Origin: JALYNX01 sp035292685
GTDB lineage: Bacteria > Actinomycetota > Acidimicrobiia > Spongiisociales > ZC4RG35
Assembly (NCBI GenBank): GCA_035292685.1
Contig: DATDPP010000018.1
Coordinates: forward strand, 1-64,000
Direction of reading: 5' to 3'
DNA: 64,000 bases
The position numbers and the translations under genes were made by a program. Positions 1-8,475 of the stretch are shown here, piece after piece. Under the pieces are notes generated by a model. It was not told the origin of the DNA. It was given only the letters and a program-made list of their open reading frames with translations, and did no database searches. Positions within the stretch are counted from its first letter, which is position 1, and each line of letters begins with the position of its first letter.

Positions 1-309
1 CATTGAGAGCCGATCCACCGCCTTCAGGACATCGATGTCGATCTCCTGGGGTGGTGTCGATTCGGGGCCCGCCGCCTTCAGCTCTCTGAGACGACGGGAC
101 AGCGTGCTCCGGTGGTGATCTGTAGCCACGCTGAGCACTGCTCGATAGAGATAGGCCCTCTGGTTGTTCACCTCGGACCAGTTCCTGGACGAAAAGGCCT
201 TCAAACAGGCATCGGTCACCACGTCGGCAGCGTCAAACGGCCCCACCAGGCCGGTCGCGTACCTGGTGAGCTCGACCGCGTATGACCGGTATACCTGTTC
301 GTTGTCCAT
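1..309 (-). CDS. ECF-type RNA polymerase sigma factor, 3' end cut by the window
   Basis: The minus strand is open from the window edge to an ATG at 309 and gives 103 residues starting MDNEQVYRSYAVELTRYA. The pattern of region 2 of ECF sigma factors is visible: an early ELTRYATGLVG helix, then DAADVVTDACLKAF, then NNQRAYLYRAVLSVATDHHR. Region 4 lies outside the window. In-frame GTG (312) and ATG (330, 336) codons make the exact start uncertain. It is divergent from the phosphodiesterase gene at 391. The fold is inferred from motif pattern alone; target promoters cannot be inferred. Confidence 0.72.
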   Translation of the reverse strand, partial: MDNEQVYRSYAVELTRYATGLVGPFDAADVVTDACLKAFSSRNWSEVNNQRAYLYRAVLSVATDHHRSTLSRRLRELKAAGPESTPPQEIDIDVLKAVDRLSM

Positions 310-390
310 CACACCTGTTGCGGTGATCATGTACATGAGACGGAGCCAACCGACGGATTGGGTGACAGGTGGCAATACCCTGCCCCGGTC

Positions 391-1470
391 ATGATGTGCC
401 CCGACTACACCGGCGGCGGCCTGGCCAATCTGGTGACAGAGTTGGAGACCCGTCTCACCGATCACCCTGCCGGTGTCACCCTGCGGCCTGATCTGGCCGC
501 GGCGATTCCCGATGCCCGCACCTATGTCATGCTCCTCGTCGACGGGCTGGGGATTGCCCAGCTCGACCATCCAGCGGCGAGGGCCATGAAAGAAGCCAAC
601 CGGGGCACTCTTCACGCCCCGTTCCCGACCACCACCAGCGTCTCCCTGTCGACTGTGGCGACCGGCCGGCCTCCGTCCCAGCACGGGTTGGTGTCTCACC
701 TCGCCTGGCTGGAGGAAGCGGGTGGCGTGGTGAACACCCTGAAATGGGTCGACCTATCAGGTCTTCCGGTGGCCCATGACTACGTCTCGATGCTCCCCTC
801 GCCGAATCTTTGGGAACGCCTCCGAGCCTCGGGTGTCGAACCGATCACCGTCCAGCCCAGGCCGTTCGAGGCGAGCCCGCTGTCCCAGCTCCTCTATCGG
901 GGATCGCGCTTCGAGGCCGTCGGGGACACCCACGAATTGATCGATGCCACCGTCCAGCTCGCGGGAACGGGAAGGAGATTCATATTCACCTACATGTGGC
1001 AGGTCGATTTCGCGGCCCACGTCAGCGGTTTGGGCTCACCCCAGTTCTTCGAAGCCATGACGCTGGCCGCCGGGGTGTGGGATGGCCTCTCCTCCCGGCT
1101 TCCCCCCGACGTCGCCCTGATCGGCACCGCCGATCACGGGCTCGTTGAGTTCTCCGACGACGACAAGATCCTGGTCCGCAACAAGCGATTCGATCCACTG
1201 CGTTTCGCCGGCGACCCCCGTGGCGTCCTCCTCTGGGGGGATCGCGGTTTGATCGACACTTTGCGCGATCAAACCGGGGGCAGCCTCGTCGACCCGGTCA
1301 CCCTTGTTGGCCCCAACCCCTCGGCAGTGGCCCGGCATCGGCTGGGAGGGGACCTACTGGTTCCTCCCGACGGAAAGGTGATCCTCCCCCCCGGTTTCGA
1401 CAAGCGGCTTCGTTGCTATCACGGTGGCCTCTCGCCCGCCGAGATCGAGATCCCCCTCCTGGTGCGGTAG
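391..1470 (+). CDS. alkaline phosphatase superfamily protein (nucleotide pyrophosphatase/phosphodiesterase type)
   Basis: About 359 residues. The N-terminal metal site is seen as YVMLLVDGLG, followed by a nucleophile region FPTTTSVSLSTVATG, where a Thr is the expected metal-coordinating nucleophile of the NPP/type I phosphodiesterase family. A middle D...H pair (MWQVDFAAHVSGLGS) and a late DHG motif (GTADHGLVEF) supply the remaining two-metal ligands. No signal peptide is visible, so it is probably cytoplasmic. Family members often begin near a PDY motif, so the paired ATGs at 391/394 (MMCPDYTGG) are preferred over an upstream TTG at 358. Substrate is unknown. Confidence 0.82.
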   Translation: MMCPDYTGGGLANLVTELETRLTDHPAGVTLRPDLAAAIPDARTYVMLLVDGLGIAQLDHPAARAMKEANRGTLHAPFPTTTSVSLSTVATGRPPSQHGLVSHLAWLEEAGGVVNTLKWVDLSGLPVAHDYVSMLPSPNLWERLRASGVEPITVQPRPFEASPLSQLLYRGSRFEAVGDTHELIDATVQLAGTGRRFIFTYMWQVDFAAHVSGLGSPQFFEAMTLAAGVWDGLSSRLPPDVALIGTADHGLVEFSDDDKILVRNKRFDPLRFAGDPRGVLLWGDRGLIDTLRDQTGGSLVDPVTLVGPNPSAVARHRLGGDLLVPPDGKVILPPGFDKRLRCYHGGLSPAEIEIPLLVR

Positions 1471-1489
1471 GAGCCGCCGCGACTAAAAC

Positions 1490-1518
1490 TTGCGCAGTCG
1501 ATCCAGCCACAATATTTT
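1490..1518 (+). promoter_or_regulatory. candidate sigma-70-type promoter of the iron ABC operon
   Basis: TTGCGC at 1490-1495 and TATTTT at 1513-1518 are separated by 17 bases and lie about 40 bases before the TTG start at 1556. The start is preceded by an AAGGGG Shine-Dalgarno sequence (1543-1548). No clear IdeR/Fur-type palindrome was found, although an iron transporter would be expected to be iron-regulated. Confidence 0.4.
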
Positions 1519-1555
1519 GAGGTCGTTCGGTAACTAACGATCAAGGGGAATTGGC

Positions 1556-2545
1556 TTGAAACATCTCATTGCTCTCTGTCTGGTTGGTGCATTCCTGGTT
1601 TCCGCCTGTGCCGGAGCATCCGACGATGAAGGCCCTCTGGTGGTCTACTCCGGTCGCGGCGAGGAATTGGTGGCGCCACTTCTCGAAACATTCACCGCCG
1701 AGACAGGCATCGAAGTCGAAGTTCGCTACGGCGGCTCGAACGAGCTGGCAGCAACCCTGATCGCCGAGGGCGAGGAAACCGAAGCGGATGTGTTCTTTGC
1801 CCAGGACCCCGCCGATCTCGGCTCGGTGGCGCCGATGATGAGCGTCCTCAGCGATGAGACACTGGACCTGGTGGACCCCAAGTTCCGGGACCGTGACGGG
1901 CATTGGGTGGGGACCTCGGGCAGGGTCAGAGTCGTGGTCTACAACACCGGCACAGAAATCCCGCTGCCCCAGACCATCGACGACGTGACCGACCCGGCTT
2001 GGTCGAGCCAACTCGGGATCGCACCCACCAATGGGTCGTTCCTCGCCTTCGTCGCGGCCATGATCCTCGAGCGGGGCGAGGACGGCACCCGTCAGTGGCT
2101 CGAAGCGCTGGCTGCCAACGACCCGGTCGACTTCGAAGGCAATGCGCCCATCGTGGAGGCGACCGACAACGGGGAGTTGGAGGGCGGTCTGGTCAATCAC
2201 TACTACCTGCTGCGCCGCCGCGCCGAAGGCCTCGGTCAAAACGCCGAGAACCACTTCATCCCGGCCGGCGACGTGGGCTCGCTGGTGATGCCCGCGGGGG
2301 TGGGAATCCTGTCGGCTACGGCGCGGCCTGAAGCCGCCCAAGAGTTCGTAGACTTCCTGCTAGGAAGCGATGCTCAATCGTTCTTCGCCACCGACCTCTA
2401 CGAGTACCCCATGATTCAAGGTGTCGATTCTCCCGAAGGGATTCCGGCCCTGGCCGAGATCAACGCTCCTGACATCGATCTGAGCGAGTTGGCTGGTGTC
2501 CTCGACCTCGCCACCCGTCTCGTGGCGGAGGCCGGTCTGGTTTGA
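1556..2545 (+). CDS. Fe3+ ABC transporter substrate-binding lipoprotein
   Basis: 329 residues with a lipoprotein signal peptide whose lipobox is VSAC (Cys18). The body matches the FutA/FbpA family of ferric-iron binding proteins: it opens with LVVYSGRGEELVAPLL, contains the VEVRYGGSNELAATL segment, and has the tyrosine pair HYYLLRRRAEG typical of the iron-binding hinge region. The TTG start is chosen because AAGGGG sits 7 bases upstream and the signal peptide begins directly there. The permease and ATPase genes follow on the same strand with a 1-base gap and then a 17-base overlap. It would capture Fe3+ outside the membrane. Confidence 0.9.
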   Translation: MKHLIALCLVGAFLVSACAGASDDEGPLVVYSGRGEELVAPLLETFTAETGIEVEVRYGGSNELAATLIAEGEETEADVFFAQDPADLGSVAPMMSVLSDETLDLVDPKFRDRDGHWVGTSGRVRVVVYNTGTEIPLPQTIDDVTDPAWSSQLGIAPTNGSFLAFVAAMILERGEDGTRQWLEALAANDPVDFEGNAPIVEATDNGELEGGLVNHYYLLRRRAEGLGQNAENHFIPAGDVGSLVMPAGVGILSATARPEAAQEFVDFLLGSDAQSFFATDLYEYPMIQGVDSPEGIPALAEINAPDIDLSELAGVLDLATRLVAEAGLV

Positions 2546-2546
2546 G

Positions 2547-4121
2547 GTGACCGCCCCCCTCGCCATTCCCCGGATCCGATCCGGACCGGTCAGGTACCGG
2601 TCGAGCCGGGGATGGTGGTTGGCGGCCGGGATCGCCCTCCTCCCAGGGCTGATTCCTCCGATCAGCCTCTTCTTTCAGGTGATCGGCAGGGGGACAGCAC
2701 TCGCGGTTCCCCTGACCCGTTTGCTCCAGCTCTTCGTCAACACCCTGCTCCTGACCGTCGCGGTCACGGTGACCGCGGTGGTGATCGGACTGGCGACGGC
2801 ATGGGCCACTACTCGAGTCGACCTGCCGTTACGCCGGGGGTGGATGACCCTGGCGGCGCTCCCCCTCGTAGTCCCTTCCTACGTCGCGGCGCTGAGCCTG
2901 ATCGCGGCCACAGGGCCAGGTGGGATCCTCCTCGAGATTCCAACGCCTTACGGCTTCGTTGGCGCCTGGTTGGTCCTGTCCATCTTCACGGCCCCGATGG
3001 TCCATCTCACCGTGATCCCGGGGCTAGGGGCCATCGACCCCGCCACCGAGGAAGCAGCCACCGGTCTGGGCGCCGGCCGATGGAAGGTGTTCAGGACCGT
3101 CACCCTGCCCCAGCTCCGGCCGGCCCTGGTTTCGGCCGCCTTGTTGGTGGGCCTCTACACCGTCTCCGACTTCGGGGCTGTCTCGTTGCTCCGCTATGAC
3201 ACCTTCACCCGGGCGATCTATGCCCTGTATCGAGGTCAGATCGATCGCCGGCCGTCGGCCACCTTGTCGCTGATCCTGATGGCATTGGCGATCCTCATCC
3301 TCCTTCTGGAGCGCCGAACCAGGGGCCGCTCCGCCCTCTACTCCAAGAGGCCGCGGCGTGCCCGGCCGCTGATCAAGCTGTCGGGATGGCGCATGGGTCT
3401 CTCGCTGTCTCTCATCGGCAGTTATGCCCTCATCGCCCTGGGAATCCCCGTCTTCGTGATGGCCGTCTCGGTTGGGCAGGGGCTCGACGCCGGACAACCA
3501 TTAGGGGCCACTCTCGGCGCCGAGGCAGCCCGGTCGGTCGGGGTGGCGGTGGTCGCGGCCCTGATCACCGCCCTGGCCGCTTTCCCCGTGGCCATGGTGA
3601 CCACTCGACGACCGGGCCGGCTGTCGGGATGGGTGGAGTCGGCCGTGTGGGGGACCTACTCGCTGCCCCACATCACGGTTGGGGTGGCAGCGGTCGGATT
3701 CGCCCTGCAATGGGCGCGCCCGCTCTATCAGACATTGATCTTCATGTTGATCATCTATGTCGGGATGTTCCTGCCCCAGACCGTCGGGGCCGTCCAGGAC
3801 TCGATGCGACGCGCCAGTCCTGACCTCGAGGACGCCTCGCGCGGCCTGGGCCGGGGGCCACTGCGAACTTTGCTCAATATCACATTGCCCTTGGCCGCGC
3901 CCGGCCTCATCGCCGGAGGGGCCCTGGTGTTCCTCAGCGCCATGAAAGAGCTGGCTGCCACCATCCTGTTGCGGCCCAACGGCTTCGAGACCTTGGCCAT
4001 CCGGATCTGGAGCTCGACTTCGGAGGGATACCTGACCAGGGCCTCCGCGGCCGGCTTGGTTCTCCTCGTGGTGTCGATCGTGCCACTCTTCCTGGTGATG
4101 AACCGTGACCTCGGCGACTGA
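2547..4121 (+). CDS. Fe3+ ABC transporter permease (two fused permease halves)
   Basis: About 524 residues with roughly 12 membrane segments. Two EAA loops, one per half, are visible: EEAATGLGAGRWKVFRTVTL and EDASRGLGRGPLRTLLNITL, each followed by LP...G. This duplicated layout is that of FbpB/SfuB/CysTW-type permeases. The GTG at 2547, one base after the stop of the binding protein, is preferred as start; the frame is open further upstream inside the previous gene. It forms the channel of the transporter with the flanking genes. Confidence 0.88.
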   Translation: MTAPLAIPRIRSGPVRYRSSRGWWLAAGIALLPGLIPPISLFFQVIGRGTALAVPLTRLLQLFVNTLLLTVAVTVTAVVIGLATAWATTRVDLPLRRGWMTLAALPLVVPSYVAALSLIAATGPGGILLEIPTPYGFVGAWLVLSIFTAPMVHLTVIPGLGAIDPATEEAATGLGAGRWKVFRTVTLPQLRPALVSAALLVGLYTVSDFGAVSLLRYDTFTRAIYALYRGQIDRRPSATLSLILMALAILILLLERRTRGRSALYSKRPRRARPLIKLSGWRMGLSLSLIGSYALIALGIPVFVMAVSVGQGLDAGQPLGATLGAEAARSVGVAVVAALITALAAFPVAMVTTRRPGRLSGWVESAVWGTYSLPHITVGVAAVGFALQWARPLYQTLIFMLIIYVGMFLPQTVGAVQDSMRRASPDLEDASRGLGRGPLRTLLNITLPLAAPGLIAGGALVFLSAMKELAATILLRPNGFETLAIRIWSSTSEGYLTRASAAGLVLLVVSIVPLFLVMNRDLGD

Positions 4122-5130
4122 TCGCCTGGCAATCCGGGCCCGAGACCTGACCAAGTCCTATGGCGACGCCGTCGCCCTGGACCATTTCAGCCTGGACGTC
4201 TGGGAAGGTGGCGTCGTCACCCTGCTCGGGCCCTCCGGGTGTGGCAAGACGACCGCACTCAGAGTCATCGCCGGCTTCGAGACCGGCGGAGGCTCGATCG
4301 AGATCCACGGGCGCAAGGTCCTCGACAACGACGTCTTCGTCCCACCCGAGAAACGCAAGGTGGGGATGGTCTTCCAGGACTATGCCCTCTTTCCTCACAT
4401 GACCGTCCTGGCCAATGTCGCGTACGGCTTGCCCAAGGGGGACCGCACCCGACGTGTGGGGGTGGTTCTCGAGTTGGTGGGCCTCACCGGGCTGGAGGAT
4501 CGGTTGCCCAACGAGCTCTCCGGTGGACAGCAGCAGCGGGTGGCTCTGGCGCGGGCCCTTGCCCCGGAACCAGAGGTGATCCTCCTCGACGAGCCGTTCT
4601 CCAATCTCGACGCGAGTCTGCGCGACCGGGTGCGGCGAGAATTGCGGGTCATCCTCACCGAGGCCCGAACCACGGCCGTCTTCGTGACCCACGACCAGGA
4701 GGAGGCCCTGGCCACCTCGGACATCGTCGCGGTCATGAAGGACGGCAAGATCCTTCAGGCCGACACCCCTGCCCAGCTCTATGCCAATCCGACAGACCCC
4801 TGGGTTGCCGAGTTCCTCGGCGACGCCGACGTCATCGAGGCGGTGGCCCACAACGGTCGGGTCGACACCCCCGTCGGAGGCTTCGACACCGATCTCGAGG
4901 GCAAGGTGTCGGTGATCGTCCGTCCCGAGAACCTCGAGATCTCCCTCGGGGAGACACCGAACGCGGTCGTGGCCGGAAGCGAGTTCTTCGGCCACGACCA
5001 ATTGGTGACCCTGGCACTGCACGGGGGAACTCGGGTTCGAGCCCGGCTCGGGCCGCGCCCGGTCTACAAGACGGGGGAGTCTTGCCGGGTACGGGCCACC
5101 GACGCCCGAATCTTCGCTCGCTCCCCGTAA
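4105..5130 (+). CDS. Fe3+ ABC transporter ATP-binding protein (FbpC/PotA type)
   Basis: 341 residues. Walker A is GPSGCGKTT, the signature motif is LSGGQQQR, Walker B is VILLDEP, and the H-loop is VFVTHDQEEAL. After about residue 240 a C-terminal TOBE-like regulatory domain follows (VIVRPENLEISLGE). The GTG start overlaps the permease end by 17 bases, showing translational coupling. The stop codon TAA lies inside a REP-like palindrome (5128-5174) that could also end transcription. It supplies energy to the iron importer; the substrate is inferred from the partner lipoprotein. Confidence 0.92.
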   Translation: MTSATDRLAIRARDLTKSYGDAVALDHFSLDVWEGGVVTLLGPSGCGKTTALRVIAGFETGGGSIEIHGRKVLDNDVFVPPEKRKVGMVFQDYALFPHMTVLANVAYGLPKGDRTRRVGVVLELVGLTGLEDRLPNELSGGQQQRVALARALAPEPEVILLDEPFSNLDASLRDRVRRELRVILTEARTTAVFVTHDQEEALATSDIVAVMKDGKILQADTPAQLYANPTDPWVAEFLGDADVIEAVAHNGRVDTPVGGFDTDLEGKVSVIVRPENLEISLGETPNAVVAGSEFFGHDQLVTLALHGGTRVRARLGPRPVYKTGESCRVRATDARIFARSP

Positions 5131-5174
5131 TTGGGACCGTGAGGGGTCAGATACGGACCTACACATCCCAATTA
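5128..5174. repeat. REP-like palindrome, copy 1
   Basis: Outer arms TAATTGGGA and TCCCAATTA are perfect inverse complements. The interior carries AGGGGTCAGATACGGACC. The reverse complement of the element at 58483-58528 carries the same outer arms and AGGGGTCACATCCGGCCC inside, so the two are diverged copies of one family. The stop codon of the ABC ATPase is contained in the left arm, so the hairpin may also serve as a transcription end. Confidence 0.65.
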
Positions 5175-5194
5175 CACCTAGCCTCACCCACTTA

Positions 5195-5908
5195 GTGGAC
5201 AGCGCCCTTGCTCTGCTCGCCGCCCTGGCCGCCGGCGTGTTCGCCGTCGACCTGTGGCGGGACTACCGGAGACGGCCCCGACCGCACATCGCCGCCTATG
5301 GCACCGGGATGACGATGTTCGCCATTGCCACCTGGGCCTTCTTCATCGGCCTCAGCCTTGGTTGGACCGGGCCGCTCTATCGCACCTTCTACCTGTTCGG
5401 GGCGATCCTCAACATTTCCTTCCTCGCCCTGGGCTCTATGTTCTTGGTGGTGGGGAGACGAGCCGGGCACGTGATGGCGATCGCCATGGCGGCCCTCGCT
5501 GCCATCTCCATCACCCTCACAGCCACCGTGCCCTTCGCCAACCCGCTTCCCGATTCGGGTGTCCCCGATGATGTGTTCGCCAGCGGGTTCGGTCCGCGGT
5601 TGTTCGCAATCATCGGTGGGGCGGTGGGATCGACGATCTTGGTGGTCCTGGCCTTGGTCAGCGTGTTTCGATTCTGGAGAAAGGACCGGAACATCGTCTG
5701 GGGGAACCTCCTCATCGTCACCGGCACCTTCGCCGCTGCCTCGGGGGGCACCGGACTGGCACTGGGAGCGGGCAGTGCCTTTGCGGTCTCCCTCCTGGCC
5801 GCGGTCACCCTGATCTGGGCCGGCTACAAGGTGGCATCCCGAAGCCGCCGGGCCAGACCAACAGAATCGCCGGGCTCAGCCCCCGATGTAGCTCCTCTCA
5901 GCGGGTGA
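5195..5908 (+). CDS. polytopic membrane protein of unknown function
   Basis: 237 residues starting at GTG. Seven hydrophobic segments are predicted by eye, with short polar loops (WRDYRRRPRPH after segment 1, FRFWRKDRNIVWGN before the last two) and a basic cytoplasmic tail (SRSRRARP). No catalytic motif is seen, so no function is assigned. The last ten codons overlap the sequence that repeats the moaA 3' end (5878-5899), so the native C-terminus may have been replaced when an element integrated there. Confidence 0.7.
   Translation: MDSALALLAALAAGVFAVDLWRDYRRRPRPHIAAYGTGMTMFAIATWAFFIGLSLGWTGPLYRTFYLFGAILNISFLALGSMFLVVGRRAGHVMAIAMAALAAISITLTATVPFANPLPDSGVPDDVFASGFGPRLFAIIGGAVGSTILVVLALVSVFRFWRKDRNIVWGNLLIVTGTFAAASGGTGLALGAGSAFAVSLLAAVTLIWAGYKVASRSRRARPTESPGSAPDVAPLSG
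5878..5899. repeat. copy of the moaA 3' end (possible att site remnant)
   Basis: AGCCCCCGATGTAGCTCCTC (5878-5897) and the following TC match 7325-7346, the last codons of moaA, at 20 of 22 bases in the same orientation. Read on the minus strand both encode (E)xSYIGG and a stop. The two copies enclose a 1.4-kb segment carrying a broken tyrosine recombinase. The 5909-6288 stretch next to it shows no gene I can support. Confidence 0.5.
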
Positions 5909-6288
5909 TTGGCGTCGTTTCTCGTTGCTGCTCGAAAGTTGCTGTGACCGGGGAAACGAGAATTGCGCTCTTGTGATTGCCACACATCCGTGTCTGGCCC
6001 CGAACTGCAGCTGCTCTAGAGCAAGGATCTCCGCCCCAAGGACGATGCCGAAAACACTAGGTGTTGTCCGGTCCTCGACGATTGTGATCAGGTATTCCTC
6101 GCGGTCCATCTCGTCGCCGACCACCCATCTCTGCCTTTATCAGAAGCCGTTGCCATGGGACACGGCTCAGGCAATCAACCGTTCATCCGCCCAAGACGTG
6201 CCGATATCGAGTGGGGGACGGTGCTGGAGAGAGTCGGAACGTTTGAGGAGGGCTCTCGCGTTGTTTCACAGGCTTGGCTGCGGTTGTG

Positions 6289-6657
6289 TCAGAGATGTTC
6301 GGAAGTCACGATGGCATGCACGGCCACTGCCAGCACTAGGAGAAGGGCGATAGACCCGATGAGGATGGGCACCCGGCCGCGCCGATCGCCAAAGCGATAG
6401 ACCTCTCTGCCATAAAGTATCGCGGCCGTAGAAGGGACAGCGAAAAGGGCCAAGATGAAGGCCCACACAGCCACGTCGAACCAGAGGGTGACGGTTGCCA
6501 TGGGTTCATATCCCGCCAAGCGGTATACGGCCTCGCTGGAGAAGACGGCGAGGATGAGGGTCAGCGGCATCAGCCCGACGGAGATCCAGGCTCGTCGCAG
6601 CGGCCGTCGGCTAGAGGATCTCTCCCCGGCTCGATCTTCGTGGGCGATGTGACTCAT
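6289..6657 (-). CDS. small membrane protein of unknown function
   Basis: 122 residues. The start at 6657 (MSHIAHEDRAGERSS) is fixed by a near-perfect AGGAGGTG ribosome-binding site seven bases upstream. Three hydrophobic segments follow a basic N-terminus: SVGLMPLTLILAVFSSEAVY, DVAVWAFILALFAVPSTAAI and ILIGSIALLLVLAVAVHAIV. No family is recognised. It lies inside the segment bounded by the two moaA-tail repeats, so it may be cargo of the integrated element. Confidence 0.6.
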   Translation of the reverse strand: MSHIAHEDRAGERSSSRRPLRRAWISVGLMPLTLILAVFSSEAVYRLAGYEPMATVTLWFDVAVWAFILALFAVPSTAAILYGREVYRFGDRRGRVPILIGSIALLLVLAVAVHAIVTSEHL

Positions 6658-6879
6658 AAGACACCTCCTGAGTTGCATCGTCTCTCAGCGGCTGGCAGCC
6701 GGCCAGAGGCGAAAGGCCACAACTGATCACCACGCGGTCGAGGACGGCGACCCATCCAGTGGATGGGGGATCCACGCGCATTGGCCACTGGGACTCAGGA
6801 ATCTTTGGGTCTTGCCCCTCGGCCGGGCTGAGGCCTCAGCGCCGAGCTCAAGACGCGGGAAGGACCGGCAACTTGATGA

Positions 6880-7293
6880 ACTGCCCAGCCGGTTTTGCAC
6901 GACGGGACGGCGGAGGTCGCGTTGCCATGGCGCGAGCCGGGCGGCGAACCGGTCTCGGGCAAGCTGTTGTTCACCAACCGGGGCCGAGGGCCGCTCACCC
7001 GGGCCTACTTCACCCACAACGCGTGGAAGCCGGCTTTAGCGGCGGCCGGGATCGAGCGGAGCCGAGAGACGGGGATGCATGCTCTCCGTCACCACTACGC
7101 CTCAGTGCTCCTCGATGGCGGGGTGTCCATACGTGCGGTGTCCGCGTACCTGGGCCACCACGACCCGGGCTTCACCCTGCGCACCTACGCCCATCTGATG
7201 CCCGAATCCGAGGACCGGGCCCGGGACGCCATTGATGCTGCGCATGGTGCTCCCGCGGAACCTGTGCGGAACGCCGAAGACGCAGAAGGGTAA
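6880..7293 (+). pseudogene. truncated tyrosine recombinase (phage-type integrase), C-terminal part
   Basis: The frame is open only after a TGA at 6877-6879. What remains is the C-terminal half of a tyrosine recombinase: HALRHHYASVLLDGG (the H-x-x-R motif), VSAYLGHHDPGFTLRTYAH (second His and the catalytic Tyr). The N-terminal DNA-binding part and the first catalytic Arg are gone. No convincing start or ribosome site exists, so it is called a pseudogene. It ends 30 bases from the moaA 3' end, the position expected of an integrase next to its attachment site. Confidence 0.8.
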
Positions 7294-7322
7294 AGCCCCT
7301 GGTCAGAGGGTTGTGAGCGCGC

Positions 7323-8327
<1,005 letters not shown>

Positions 8328-8475
8328 CGCGCTCAACGTTATTGGAATGGCCGACCTTGCGGAGCCAGAGGGTCACCCGGGCAGCTACGAGTCGGCGTTT
8401 TCGAGTAAGTTCGGGAACCACCCGGACCACGCCAACGGTGTGGCAACGACCCCCCAGACAGCAGGAGTGCCCGTA

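Noticed and set aside
3934..5187. Minus-strand open frame of 417 codons opposite the Fe3+ ABC ATPase
   Set aside because: The plus-strand gene has all ABC motifs; the antisense product resembles no protein and has no ribosome site.
5876..6124. 82-codon minus frame ending in RSYIGG like MoaA
   Set aside because: Only the last six codons resemble MoaA. The rest has no similarity or ribosome site, so I treat the end as an att-like duplicate and not as a gene.
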